DNA of 64,000 nucleotides from Roseateles_B sp041912595 (GCA_041912595.1 JAYRMR010000025.1:1-64000), one strand, 5' to 3'; numbered from the stretch's first letter, positions 50,857 to 59,483 are shown. Notes: generated by a model from the sequence alone, not told the origin. Numbers and translations: made by a program.

Positions 50857-51562
50857 CCAGCTGCAGGGACTTCAAGAGGGCGTCAGGCGTCTGGACGATG
50901 AAATCGGCGCCCCAGGCCTCGACGGGCTCGCCCTGCCCCAGGTAACCCCAGGCCGCCGCCACGGTCAGCATGCCAGCCGCCCGGCCCGCGACGATGTCGC
51001 GCTCGTCGTCACCCACATAGGCGCACTGCCCGGGCGCGACGCCCAGGCGACGGGCGGCCTCGAGCAGGGGCGCCGGATGCGGCTTGGCGTGCGGGGTGGT
51101 GTCCCCGCCGATGACGGCGCCAGCACGGGCCGCCAGCCCGAGGCCCGCGGTCACGGGCAGCGCAAAGCGCTCCGCCTTGTTGGTGACTATGCCCCAGGGC
51201 ATGGCGGCTCGCTCCAGGGCCTCCAGCAAGGGGTGGACGTCCGGAAAGAGGTCTGTCTCCTGGAGCATGCGGGCCTCGTAGCGGGCCAGGAAGTCGACAC
51301 GCAGCGGCTCGAACTCGACATGCGCCGGCGTGACCTGCAAAGAGACGGCCAGCATGCCCCGCGCCCCCGCGCCCACCATCGGACGCAGCAGCGCGTAGTC
51401 GAGCGGCGGCAGGCCCCGGGAGGCGCGCAGCTCGTTCGCGGCGCCAGCGAGGTCCGGGGCACTGTCGATGAGGGTGCCGTCGAGGTCGAACAGCACGGCC
51501 CGCAGCCCGGCCAGGCGCGCCTGCAGCGCGGCACCCGCATCCGGGCTCATGCACGCATCCAT
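50852..51562 (-). CDS. gph: Phosphoglycolate phosphatase (HAD family)
   Basis: Hydrolyses 2-phosphoglycolate, mainly from DNA repair and oxidative damage. It is 236 aa from the ATG at 51562 (an ATG at 51550 is possible). HAD motifs: FDLDGTLIDSAPDL with Asp26/Asp28, IVTNKAERF, KPHPAPLL and VGDDERDIVAGRAAGM. It follows ubiG after 11 bases, the ubiG-gph pairing seen in many proteobacteria. Confidence 0.94.
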   Translation of the reverse strand: MDACMSPDAGAALQARLAGLRAVLFDLDGTLIDSAPDLAGAANELRASRGLPPLDYALLRPMVGAGARGMLAVSLQVTPAHVEFEPLRVDFLARYEARMLQETDLFPDVHPLLEALERAAMPWGIVTNKAERFALPVTAGLGLAARAGAVIGGDTTPHAKPHPAPLLEAARRLGVAPGQCAYVGDDERDIVAGRAAGMLTVAAAWGYLGQGEPVEAWGADFIVQTPDALLKSLQLA

Positions 51563-51573
51563 GAGGTGGCCAC

Positions 51574-52278
51574 TCACGCCGGACGGCGCAACGCGAACAG
51601 GTAGTTCACGTCGGTGTCGCTGCCCAGGCTGTAGCGCTGGGTGAAGGGGTTGTAGCTCAGGCCCTTGCTGCTGTGCAGTTCCAGGCCGGCTTCGCGCGCC
51701 ATGCGGGCCAGCTCGGCCGGCTTGATGAAGCGCGCGTATTCGTGCGTGCCGGCCGGCAGCATCTTGAGGACGTACTCCGCGCCGACGATGGCCAGCAGGA
51801 AGCTCTTGAAATTGCGGTTCAGGGTGGACATGAACACCCAGCCGCCCGGCTTCACCAGGGTGTGCAAGGCATTCACCACGGAGGCCGGATCGGGCACGTG
51901 CTCGAGCATCTCCATGCAGGTGACGGCATCGAAGGCGCCCGGGCGCTGCGCGGCGAGCTCCTCGACGGCGATCTCCTGGTAGCTCACGTTCGGCGTGCCC
52001 GCCTCCATGGCATGCAGCTGCGCCACGCGCAGGGCCTTGGTCGCGAGGTCGATGCCCAGGGCCTCGGCGCCCTTGCGTGCCAGGGAATCCGTGAGGATGC
52101 CGCCGCCGCAGCCCACGTCCAGCACCTTCAGGCCGGCCAGCGGGCACAGGCTGTCGATCCAGGCCAGACGCAGCGGGTTGATCTGGTGCAGCGGCTTGAA
52201 TTCGCTCTCGGGGTCCCACCAGCGATGGGCCAGCTCGCCAAACTTGGCCAGCTCTTGGGGGTCGGCATTGATCGTCAT
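51574..52278 (-). CDS. ubiG: Bifunctional ubiquinone O-methyltransferase UbiG
   Basis: SAM-dependent enzyme performing both O-methylations in ubiquinone synthesis at the inner membrane surface. The ATG at 52278 (MTINADPQELAKFGELAHRW) gives 234 aa. Motif I is VLDVGCGGGILTDSLA; MEMLEHVPDP and KPGGWVFMSTLNRN are the other family blocks. First gene of ubiG-gph. Confidence 0.96.
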   Translation of the reverse strand: MTINADPQELAKFGELAHRWWDPESEFKPLHQINPLRLAWIDSLCPLAGLKVLDVGCGGGILTDSLARKGAEALGIDLATKALRVAQLHAMEAGTPNVSYQEIAVEELAAQRPGAFDAVTCMEMLEHVPDPASVVNALHTLVKPGGWVFMSTLNRNFKSFLLAIVGAEYVLKMLPAGTHEYARFIKPAELARMAREAGLELHSSKGLSYNPFTQRYSLGSDTDVNYLFALRRPA

Positions 52279-52349
52279 GGGGCGCAATGGTAAGTCAAGC
52301 CTCCCCGTCCGGCCTTGATGCAGCCCTGGACGGCGCAGGGTCGCGCCAC

Positions 52350-54227
52350 TCAGCCCACATCGGGAGCCGAAGACTCACCCGGTGCCGGGTCGTCCCAGCG
52401 GCGCCCTTCCCCCAGCCAGATCTCGTTGTGCGCGGCGCCCGCCGGGATCATGGGGAAGCAGTTCTCCTGCGCGGCCACGGCGACGTCGAGGAAGAAGGGC
52501 CCCGGTGACGCCAGACACTCGGCCAGGGCCTCGTCCAGCTCGGCGCGGGCCGTCACGCGGCGCGCCTGCCAGCCGAAGGCGCGCGCGAGCGCCACGAAGT
52601 CTGGCAGCGCCTCGGTGTAGCTGTGACTCAGGCGGTTGCCATGGATGAGCTGCTGCCACTGCCGCACCATGCCCATGTAGCCGTTGTTGCTCAGCACCAG
52701 CTTGACGGGCGTGCGGTGCTGCACGGCGGTCGAGAGCTCCTGGATGTTCATCAGCACGGACGCATCCCCGCTCACGCACGTGACGAGCGCCTCGGGATGG
52801 GCGATCTGGGCGCCGATGGCGGCCGGCAGCCCGAAGCCCATCGTGCCTGCCCCGCCGGAGCTGAGCCAGCGCCCGGGGGCATCCGGCGCCAGGTACTGCG
52901 CCGCCCACATCTGGTGCTGGCCGACGTCGGTGGCAACGATCGGCGCCCGGCCCTGCGCCGCCTGGGCGCGCAGTTGCGCCTGCAGCGCGCGCATAAGCGC
53001 CTGCGGGAGGATGACATCGGGGCGGTCGGTGAAGTCCAGGCATTGGCGCGCCTGCCAACCCGCGATGCGCGCCCACCACGGCGCCAGCAGCGCGCGGCGC
53101 GCGGCGGCGTCACCCGGCCGGCGGGCCTGCCAGCCCTCGAGCAGGCGGCGCAGGCTCTCGCCGCAATCGGCCAGGAGCGCGACATCGGCCTTCACGACCT
53201 TGTGCAGAGAGCGCGGATCGACGTCCAGATGCACGATGCGCGCGCCCGGGCAGAAGCCCTGCAGCCGGCCGGTGACGCGGTCATCGAAGCGCGCCCCCAC
53301 GCACACGACGAGGTCCGCCTCGTGCATGGCGAGATTGGCTTCCAGCGTGCCATGCATGCCCAGCATGCCCAGGCTCTGCGGGTCCTGCGCCGGGAAGGCG
53401 CCCAGACCCAGCAGCGTCAGCGTGCAGGGCGCGGCGGTGGCCCGCACCAGCTCGGCGAAATGCGCGCAGGCGGCCGGGCCGGCGTTGATGAGACCGCCGC
53501 CGCCATAGAACACCGGGCGCCGGGCCGACGCCAGCAGGTCCAGGGCGGCATCGATGTCCGCCGGCTCCAGGGGCGTCTGCTCCCATTGCGGGCGCTGCGC
53601 CGGCCGCCAGGGGGCATGCCGCGCGGGGCCGCGCCAATGCGGCAGCGGCGTGAGCTGCACGTCCTTGGGCAGGTCCAGCAGCACGGGCCCGGGGCGCCCA
53701 CCCAGGGCCACGGCATGGGCCTTGACCACGGCCGCGCTGACGTCGTCCGCCCGGCGGATCTGGTGGTTCCACTTGGTGACGGAACGGGAGATGCCCAGGG
53801 CGTCGCACTCCTGGAAGGCGTCCGTGCCGATGGCCGTGGTCGCCACCTGGCCGCTGATGCACAGCACCGGAATGGAGTCGCACAGGGCGTCCAGCAGGCC
53901 GGTGGTGGTGTTGCTCATGCCCGGTCCCGAGGTCACGAAGACCACCCCCACCCGGCCCGTCGTGCGCGCATAGCCCTCGGCGGCATGCACGGCGGCCTGC
54001 TCGTGGCGCACGAGGACATGACGCAGGCGCGGCTCGGCATGCAGGGCGTCATAAAGCGGCAGGACGGCACCGCCCGGATAGCCGAAGACGGTGTCCACGC
54101 CCAGGCTCAGCAGCGTCTCGATCAGGGCGGCGGCGCCATTGAAGGCCGGTGCGGACGCAGGGGCGGCCGCCGGTGCCGAAGGCAAACCGGCGGGCAGAAG
54201 GCGGGCGGTGTCGAGCGGAGCGTTCAT
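52350..54227 (-). CDS. Acetolactate synthase, large subunit type, stand-alone
   Basis: Thiamine-diphosphate enzyme joining two pyruvates (or pyruvate and 2-oxobutyrate) for branched-chain amino acids. It is 625 aa, slightly long owing to an Ala/Pro-rich N-terminus. The catalytic glutamate is Glu76 in VRHEQAAVHAAEGYAR; the ThDP motif is GDASVLMNIQEL...SNNGYMGMVRQW. FAD-domain segments (LGMHGTLEANLAM, VGARFDDRVTG) are present, so it is the anabolic type rather than catabolic AlsS. No small regulatory subunit (ilvN/ilvH) or ilvC is adjacent. Divergent from an Lrp-type regulator. Confidence 0.9.
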   Translation of the reverse strand: MNAPLDTARLLPAGLPSAPAAAPASAPAFNGAAALIETLLSLGVDTVFGYPGGAVLPLYDALHAEPRLRHVLVRHEQAAVHAAEGYARTTGRVGVVFVTSGPGMSNTTTGLLDALCDSIPVLCISGQVATTAIGTDAFQECDALGISRSVTKWNHQIRRADDVSAAVVKAHAVALGGRPGPVLLDLPKDVQLTPLPHWRGPARHAPWRPAQRPQWEQTPLEPADIDAALDLLASARRPVFYGGGGLINAGPAACAHFAELVRATAAPCTLTLLGLGAFPAQDPQSLGMLGMHGTLEANLAMHEADLVVCVGARFDDRVTGRLQGFCPGARIVHLDVDPRSLHKVVKADVALLADCGESLRRLLEGWQARRPGDAAARRALLAPWWARIAGWQARQCLDFTDRPDVILPQALMRALQAQLRAQAAQGRAPIVATDVGQHQMWAAQYLAPDAPGRWLSSGGAGTMGFGLPAAIGAQIAHPEALVTCVSGDASVLMNIQELSTAVQHRTPVKLVLSNNGYMGMVRQWQQLIHGNRLSHSYTEALPDFVALARAFGWQARRVTARAELDEALAECLASPGPFFLDVAVAAQENCFPMIPAGAAHNEIWLGEGRRWDDPAPGESSAPDVG

Positions 54228-54260
54228 GCCCGCAGTGTCCCGGAGCCCGCGCGGGAATAG

Positions 54261-54291
54261 TTGCCGAACTTTCGCCGCAAGACGCTATATT
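54261..54291 (+). promoter_or_regulatory. Possible promoter of the Lrp-type gene
   Basis: TTGCCG (54261-54266) and TATATT (54286-54291) are separated by 19 bases, slightly long. The start site would fall in the adjoining palindrome, about 30 bases before the ATG. Confidence 0.4.
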
Positions 54292-54306
54292 CAGCAAACT
54301 TTGCTG
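54292..54306. promoter_or_regulatory. Perfect palindrome between acetolactate synthase and Lrp-type gene
   Basis: CAGCAAA-C-TTTGCTG is a 15-bp dyad with a one-base centre, the size expected for Lrp/AsnC-family sites. It lies just after the predicted -10 of the regulator and about 65 bases ahead of the divergent synthase ATG. It could therefore serve autorepression and control of the synthase. Confidence 0.5.
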
Positions 54307-54326
54307 TCCAACAATCCATTCACAGA

Positions 54327-54788
54327 ATGAAGCTGGATAAATTCGATCTCGCCATCCTGTCCGAGCTGCAGAAAGATGCCCGCAAGAGCCTGCAGGAGAT
54401 CAGCCAGGCCGTGGGCCTGAGCACCTCGCCCTGCTGGACGCGCATCAAGCGCATGGAGGAGGCCGGTGTCATCGAGGGCTACGCCGTCCGCGTGAACCCG
54501 GCCGCCGTCGGCCTGGGGGACACGGTCATCGTCCACGTCACGCTGGACAGCCATTCCGACGAGGCGCTGTTCGAGTTCGGCCGGGCCCTGGAGCAGATCC
54601 CGGAGGTGCTGGAGGCCTTCCTCGTCTCTGGCGACTACGACTACTACGTGCGCATCGCCGTGGCCGACACGCGGGACTACGAACGCCTGCTGCGGGAGCG
54701 CCTCTACAAGATCCCCGGCATCCGGCACAGCAAGTCCAGCTTCGTGCTGCGCCAGCTCAAGCAGAGCCAGCTGCCGCTGCAGCGCTGA
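54327..54788 (+). CDS. Lrp/AsnC-family transcriptional regulator
   Basis: A 153-aa regulator from the ATG at 54327 (MKLDKFDLAILSELQKDARK). The N-terminal helix-turn-helix is SLQEISQAVGLSTSPCWTRI, and the C-terminal RAM domain (VIVHVTLDSH..., AFLVSGDYDYYVRIAVADTR) binds amino acids and forms octamers. The divergent acetolactate synthase suggests control by branched-chain or related amino acids, which is inference. Confidence 0.93.
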   Translation: MKLDKFDLAILSELQKDARKSLQEISQAVGLSTSPCWTRIKRMEEAGVIEGYAVRVNPAAVGLGDTVIVHVTLDSHSDEALFEFGRALEQIPEVLEAFLVSGDYDYYVRIAVADTRDYERLLRERLYKIPGIRHSKSSFVLRQLKQSQLPLQR

Positions 54789-54799
54789 ATCGCGGGCAT

Positions 54800-54836
54800 G
54801 AAAAAGCCGCCGGACCCGTGAGGGCTGCGGCGGCTT
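54800..54836 (-). terminator. Intrinsic terminator after the Lys-rich protein gene
   Basis: AAGCCGCC (54804-54811) pairs with GGCGGCTT (54829-54836); read on the minus strand it is followed by TTTTT. It serves the minus-strand gene ending at 54875 and may also help stop the Lrp-type transcript. Confidence 0.65.
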
Positions 54837-54874
54837 GCTGCGGTGCGCGCACGGGGGCGCGCACGGGGCCTGGA

Positions 54875-55192
54875 TCAGTGCATGGCCTTGCCGTGCTTGT
54901 GGCTGGCCTTCACCTTGGCGCCCCAGGCGGCCTTGTGCGACTTGCCGGCGGCCTTCTTGCCGGCCTTCTTGGTGCTCTTCTTGGCAGCTGCCGACTTCTT
55001 GTGGGCCTTCTTGGCCTTCATCGTCGGCTGCTGGGCCAGGGCCTGCTGCTGCGGCTGAGCGGCCACGGCGGGGGCGATGGCCGGCTGCGGCGTCACCAGG
55101 GGAGCCGCAGGCTGGACACTGCCCTGGGCTTGCTGGGCCAGGGCGGGCAACGCCAGCAGGCTGGCAAGGCTGAGGGTCAGGATGCGTTTCAT
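54875..55192 (-). CDS. Exported Lys/Ala-rich small protein
   Basis: A 105-aa protein with a clear signal peptide (MKRILTLSLASLLALPALAQ). A Gln/Pro/Ala spacer follows, then a histone-H1-like basic tail built of KKA, KKS and KAA units (about residues 57-105) ending in a His/Lys cluster. A basic tail on an exported protein suggests binding of polyanions such as polysaccharide, nucleic acid or LPS; no function is known. Similar H1-like proteins are usually cytoplasmic, so the signal peptide is notable. Confidence 0.75.
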   Translation of the reverse strand: MKRILTLSLASLLALPALAQQAQGSVQPAAPLVTPQPAIAPAVAAQPQQQALAQQPTMKAKKAHKKSAAAKKSTKKAGKKAAGKSHKAAWGAKVKASHKHGKAMH

Positions 55193-55240
55193 GTGCGGAT
55201 TCCAATCAAGAGGGCTGAACTGCAGTCTACGTCCTGCTCG

Positions 55241-56089
55241 TCACTCGAACAGGCCTTGACGCAGCCATTTTGTTGCGACCCATTTCTCGCCCTCCAGCAC
55301 CGGCGCACCGGCGTGCAGGCTGAGGGTCGAAGGATCGGGCTGGCCGTAGCTGAAGAACACGGCGTTGCCCTTCACCGGGGCGATCTCCAGGCGGCTGTCG
55401 GGGAAGATGGTGCCACCGCCGCGCCGGGGCGTATTGAGATACATCACGACCGTGCCCACGCGCTGCCCGCCCCGCTGCAGGATGGACGGCGTGCTGGCGT
55501 GGTAAGGGTCGAAGTAGTCGTAGTGCGGCAGGTACTCGGCACCGGGCTTGTAGCGCAGGATCTGCAGGCCCTCCCCGTTCTCGACGGGCCAGTGCAGCAG
55601 CGCGGCGATGCGGGCCTCGACGCGCGCGCACAGCTCGCTTTCGCCCCGCTCGAAGAACATGCCGTCGCTGGTGCGCGCGGTGTTGACCTCGCTGCCGTCC
55701 ACCTTCACGGCCACGGTCTCGGAGCGGCTCAGGCGCTCACGGCTCTGGGCGATGAGCGCGTCGCACTCCTCGTGCGAGAGCAGGTCACCGAAGAGCACGA
55801 CGCGGGGATGCGCCAGCGTCATCAGCACCTTGACGTCGCGGTCCAGCGCGCGGATGACCGAGGGCTGGCCGGCCAGGTCGGGCTCGGGCAGCGAGTCCAT
55901 GAAGACCTTGCCGGCGCGGCGCGCCTCGTCCTTCTGGTGCGACTGGAAGACCTGGGCGAAGGCCGTCCGGGCGACCTTCTCGTCCCAGCCGCTCTGCACC
56001 ATGGCCGCGAGGATCTTGTCGCCCGAGACACCGGCGCGGAGCTGCTCGGTGATCCAGCGGCACAGTTCGGGAGAGGCGGCTTGCCCCAT
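55241..56089 (-). CDS. Prolyl 4-hydroxylase-like 2-oxoglutarate/Fe(II) dioxygenase
   Basis: A 282-aa oxygenase from the ATG at 56089 (MGQAASPELCRWITEQLRAG). An N-terminal helical segment (residues 1-70) resembles those seen in bacterial P4H-like proteins. The catalytic jelly roll has Fe ligands His189 and Asp191 (LPHYDYFD) and His259 (LSLHAG), with Lys269 (EGEKW) placed to bind 2-oxoglutarate. The overall pattern YLNTPRRGGGTIFP is that of prolyl 4-hydroxylase alpha-subunit homologues. The protein substrate is unknown. Confidence 0.9.
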   Translation of the reverse strand: MGQAASPELCRWITEQLRAGVSGDKILAAMVQSGWDEKVARTAFAQVFQSHQKDEARRAGKVFMDSLPEPDLAGQPSVIRALDRDVKVLMTLAHPRVVLFGDLLSHEECDALIAQSRERLSRSETVAVKVDGSEVNTARTSDGMFFERGESELCARVEARIAALLHWPVENGEGLQILRYKPGAEYLPHYDYFDPYHASTPSILQRGGQRVGTVVMYLNTPRRGGGTIFPDSRLEIAPVKGNAVFFSYGQPDPSTLSLHAGAPVLEGEKWVATKWLRQGLFE

Positions 56090-56164
56090 CGTGGTCTCCT
56101 TGTGTCCTTGCGTTCTCGTGTTTGTACTTGCCGTGACGGGTGATGGCACCGGGCGGCCAAGCGC

Positions 56165-56944
56165 TCAGCGCCGGCGCCGGAACACCAGGCGCTCGGGCGT
56201 CGAGGCCTCGGCGGCGAAGGCGTAGTCGTCCACGGCGAAATCCTTGAGCCCCTCGGGCCGGTCCACGCCCTGCTCGATGCAGTAGCGGGCCATCAAGCCG
56301 CGTGCCCGCTTGGCGAAGAAGCTGATGATCTTGTAGCCGCTGCCCTTCCAGTCCTCGAACTGGCACTCGATCACACGGGGGTGCAGCGCGGGGCGGTCCG
56401 CGGCCTTGAAGTACTCCTGGGACGCCAGATTGACGATCACCGGCACATGCGAGGCCGCGGCGCGCGCATTGAGGTGCTCCGCGATGCGGTCGCCCCAGAA
56501 GGCGTAGAGGTTGCGGCCGCGCGCGTTGGCCAGGCTCGTGCCCATTTCCAGGCGGTAGGGCTGCATGCGGTCCAGCGGGCGCAGCACGCCGTAAAGGCCG
56601 GACAGGATCAGCACGTGCTCCTGTGCCCAGTGCAGCTGCTTGAGGCTCAGGCTCCGGGCGTCCAGGCCGTCGTAGACATCGCCGTTGAAGGCCAGCACGG
56701 CCGGCTTGCTGTTCTCGGGCGTGAAGCGCGGCTCCCAGGCCTGGTAGCGGGCGACGTTGAGCGCCGAGAGCGCATCGGAGAGGTCCATCAGCCGGGCGAT
56801 GTCCGCCTGGGACTTCCCGCGCAGCACCTCGATCAGGGCGACGGACTCCGGGATGAACTGCGGCTCGGTGGCCAGGGCCTCGACGGCCGGCGAGACCGGG
56901 CTGTCGTAGTCCAGGGATTTCGCGGGCGAGAGCAGGAAGAGCAT
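56165..56944 (-). CDS. yaaA: Peroxide stress protein YaaA (DUF328)
   Basis: Lowers intracellular free iron and limits oxidative damage in E. coli. The ATG at 56944 (MLFLLSPAKSLDYDSP) gives 259 aa, the family length. Conserved blocks are LSPAKSLDY, FNGDVYDGLDA, ILSGLYGVLRPLDRMQPYRL, VNLASQEYFKA and ISFFAKRARGLMARY. The gene stands alone between terminators. Confidence 0.95.
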   Translation of the reverse strand: MLFLLSPAKSLDYDSPVSPAVEALATEPQFIPESVALIEVLRGKSQADIARLMDLSDALSALNVARYQAWEPRFTPENSKPAVLAFNGDVYDGLDARSLSLKQLHWAQEHVLILSGLYGVLRPLDRMQPYRLEMGTSLANARGRNLYAFWGDRIAEHLNARAAASHVPVIVNLASQEYFKAADRPALHPRVIECQFEDWKGSGYKIISFFAKRARGLMARYCIEQGVDRPEGLKDFAVDDYAFAAEASTPERLVFRRRR

Positions 56945-57007
56945 GGGTCGAGATCGGCGATGGGGGTCAGGTGATGCCCCCGCATTGTGGCGCAGCGCCA
57001 ATGACAA

Positions 57008-57030
57008 GGCCCGCTGCGGGGCAGCGGGCC
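57008..57030 (-). terminator. Hairpin terminator after the tolC-like gene
   Basis: GGCCCGCTG-cgggg-CAGCGGGCC is a perfect 9-bp stem. On the minus strand it is followed by TTGTCATT, a short T-rich tail. It lies about 28 bases beyond the tolC-like stop. Confidence 0.6.
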
Positions 57031-57057
57031 TGAAGGCGCACGCGGCGCGAGAGGGGC

Positions 57058-58437
57058 TTACTTGGCCAGGAGCGCGTTGACGCCGGCCAAATCCTCGGGA
57101 CGCAGCTGGCCGGAGGCCTGGCGCAGCTTGAGGCTGTTCAGCACCACGTCGTAGCGGGCCTTGGCAAGGTCACGCTGGGTCGAGAAGAGCTGGGTCTGGG
57201 CGTTCAGCACGTCCAGGTTGACGCGCACGCCGAGCTTGTAGCCCAGCTGCGTGGCCTCCAGGGCCAGCTTGGTGGACGCCTCGGCGGCCTCGTAGGCCTT
57301 GACCTGGGCCCGCAGCGACTGCACGCCGAAGAAGGCGCGCTTGGTGGCTTCGGAGATGCTGCGGCGGGCGTAGTCGAGGTCGTTGCGGGACTTCTCCTCC
57401 AGCTTCAGCGTTTCCTTGATGCGGTTGTCGTTGTAGCCACCGGTGTACAGCGGGATGTTCAGCTCGATGCCGACCTGCGCCTGGCGCGTCGTGCCGGGGA
57501 TCTGCACGTCACCGCGGTTGTTGACCACGCCCAGCGTGCCGTTGGCATCGACGGTCGGGCCGTTGGCGGCCTTGGCCTTCTCCGTCTCGAGGTGCGCCAC
57601 CTCGAGGCCCAGCTGGGCCTTGCGGATCAGGGGGTGCTGCTCGGCCTGGCTGACCCAGGTCTCGACCTGGTCGGACGCCAGGGCCGGCAGGGCCACGGGC
57701 TGCGCCAGCGGCTTCGGGTCCACGCCCACGCGGCCGACGATCTGGTCCAGCGTGACCTGCTTGACGCGCAGGTCGTTGTCTGCGGCCAGCTCCTGGGCGG
57801 TCGCCAGGTCGTAGCGGGCCTGGGCTTCGCGGGTGTCGGTGATGGTGGCGGTGCCGACCTCGAAATTGCGCTTGGCCGAGGCCAGCTGTTCGGCCACGGC
57901 CTTCTTGTTGCCTTGGGCGGTGGCCAGGGTGTCGCGGGCGTTGAGCACGTCGAAGTAGGCCTGGGCCACGCGGACGATCAGGTCCTGCTCAGCCGATTCG
58001 AGGTCTGCACGGGCGACGCCGAGGCCGCGCTGGGCCTGCTCCATCGTGACGGTGTTGCCGCGGTTGTAGACCGAGTACTTGCCGCTCAGCCCAACCTTCG
58101 CGGCGGTGGCGTTCAGCGTGGCGGCGGGCACCTGCGCAGGGCCGGCGGCCGTCATGGCGCCGTAGCTGGGCGTGTGCGTCTGGGTCTTGGTGACGCTGCT
58201 GCCCAGGCCCAGCGAGGGGCGGCCGAGCGCCTCGGATTGCGCGGCCTTGAACTCAGCCGACTCCGCCTGCGCCCGCGCGGCCAGGTAGGTGGCGTCATAG
58301 GCGCGAGCGGCGTCATAGAGTTCCTGCAGGCTCTGGGCCTGCGCCATCGACACCCCACCGAACAACAGGCCCAGGGTGGCGGCCAGGACACGGGTCCGCG
58401 GACGCGAAGGGGAAGAGAGTCGATGATCAGCAGCCAT
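57058..58437 (-). CDS. tolC: TolC-family outer membrane efflux protein
   Basis: Trimeric outer membrane channel for type I secretion and RND or ABC efflux. The ATG at 58437, after AAGGAAG, gives 459 aa. A signal peptide ends MAQAQ. Two repeated OEP halves begin SLQELYDAARAYDATYLAAR and VSQAEQHPLIRKAQLGLEVA; LNIPLYTGGYNDNRIKE and GYKLGVRVNLDVLNAQTQLF are typical TolC segments. It is downstream of rhodanese and pcm genes and, further up, of an RND permease and adaptor, which lack another channel gene. Confidence 0.94.
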   Translation of the reverse strand: MAADHRLSSPSRPRTRVLAATLGLLFGGVSMAQAQSLQELYDAARAYDATYLAARAQAESAEFKAAQSEALGRPSLGLGSSVTKTQTHTPSYGAMTAAGPAQVPAATLNATAAKVGLSGKYSVYNRGNTVTMEQAQRGLGVARADLESAEQDLIVRVAQAYFDVLNARDTLATAQGNKKAVAEQLASAKRNFEVGTATITDTREAQARYDLATAQELAADNDLRVKQVTLDQIVGRVGVDPKPLAQPVALPALASDQVETWVSQAEQHPLIRKAQLGLEVAHLETEKAKAANGPTVDANGTLGVVNNRGDVQIPGTTRQAQVGIELNIPLYTGGYNDNRIKETLKLEEKSRNDLDYARRSISEATKRAFFGVQSLRAQVKAYEAAEASTKLALEATQLGYKLGVRVNLDVLNAQTQLFSTQRDLAKARYDVVLNSLKLRQASGQLRPEDLAGVNALLAK

Positions 58438-58482
58438 GAAGCTTCCTTGCAGCAATGGTTTTGATGGTTGTTCGGTAGGAAT

Positions 58483-58824
58483 TCAGTATCGAGGCAACGA
58501 GGGATCCACCTGCACGGACCAGGCATCGATGCCGCCGGCGAGGTTATAGACGGAATCGAAGCCGCGGGCCGAAAGAAATGCGACGACCTGCAGACTTCGC
58601 ACCCCGTGATGGCAATAACAGACGATGGCCCGCTGCGGGTCCAGCTCCTCCAGCCGGGCAGGGACTTCGTTCATCGGGATGTGCAGCCAGTCCGCCTCCG
58701 CCGGCTGCAGCGCGACGCGCTCCACCTCCCAGCCCTCCCGGATGTCCAGCAGCAAGGGGCGCCCCTGGGGCGCCACCTCGGCCAGCCAGGCCGGGAATTC
58801 GGTCGGGGGAAGTTGCCAGGCCAT
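58483..58824 (-). CDS. Rhodanese-like single-domain protein
   Basis: A 113-aa rhodanese domain. The active-site loop is CYCHHGVRS with Cys71 as the sulfur-carrying residue, and LLLDIREGWE and NLAGGIDAW are the other family marks. It probably handles sulfane sulfur or signals redox state. It is five bases behind pcm and 45 before tolC. Confidence 0.93.
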   Translation of the reverse strand: MAWQLPPTEFPAWLAEVAPQGRPLLLDIREGWEVERVALQPAEADWLHIPMNEVPARLEELDPQRAIVCYCHHGVRSLQVVAFLSARGFDSVYNLAGGIDAWSVQVDPSLPRY

Positions 58825-58829
58825 GCCGG

Positions 58830-59483
58830 TCAGAAGGCGAAGGCCGGGCGCGACTCGAAGCCGGCCAGGCGCTGCACCACGGTGTCGAAGAGTTCCGTGG
58901 TCTGGAACTCCTTCTCGCTGACGCGGCGGACCAGCACGGCGCGCATCACGGGCTCGTCACCCACGATGCCCAGCAGGCGGCCACCGATCTTGAGCTGGTC
59001 CAGCAGCACCTGCGGCACCTCGGCCACGGAGCCGGCCAGCACGATGGCGTCGAACGGGGCCTCGCCGGGCGCGCCCTGGCGGCCGTCCGCCTCGCGCACC
59101 TGCACATTGGACAGGCCGGCGCGGCGCAGCTTCTCGGCGGCGGCGCGGGCCAGGCCGGCGTCGGCCTCCAGGCTCACCACGGACTGCGCCTTGTGGCCCA
59201 GCAGCGCCGTCAGGTAGCCGATGCCGGTGCCGATCTCCAGGACCTTGTCGGTGCGCTGCAGCTGCAGCTCCTGCGCGATGCGGGCCTCCACGCGGGGGGC
59301 CAGCGCCCGGCGCTCGCCGCCCAGGGGCAGCTCGGTGTCGGTGAAGGCCAGGGTGCGCAGCTCGGCGGGCACGAAATCCTCGCGCCTGACGCTGCTCAGC
59401 AGGGCCAGGACGCTCAGATCCAGCACATCCCAGGGGCGGATCTGCTGTTCGATCATGTTGAAGCGGGCTTGTTCGAAATTCAT
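58830..59483 (-). CDS. pcm: Protein-L-isoaspartate O-methyltransferase family protein
   Basis: SAM-dependent methyltransferase of the PCMT family, 217 aa. In the family the enzyme repairs isoaspartyl residues. It has MIEQQIRPWDVLD at the N-terminus, the SAM motif VLEIGTGIGYLTALL and VSLEADAGLARAAAEKL. The region ahead of motif I (FTDTELPLGGERRALAPRVE) differs from canonical Pcm, so the substrate may differ. It is linked to rhodanese and tolC, a common betaproteobacterial arrangement. Confidence 0.85.
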   Translation of the reverse strand: MNFEQARFNMIEQQIRPWDVLDLSVLALLSSVRREDFVPAELRTLAFTDTELPLGGERRALAPRVEARIAQELQLQRTDKVLEIGTGIGYLTALLGHKAQSVVSLEADAGLARAAAEKLRRAGLSNVQVREADGRQGAPGEAPFDAIVLAGSVAEVPQVLLDQLKIGGRLLGIVGDEPVMRAVLVRRVSEKEFQTTELFDTVVQRLAGFESRPAFAF

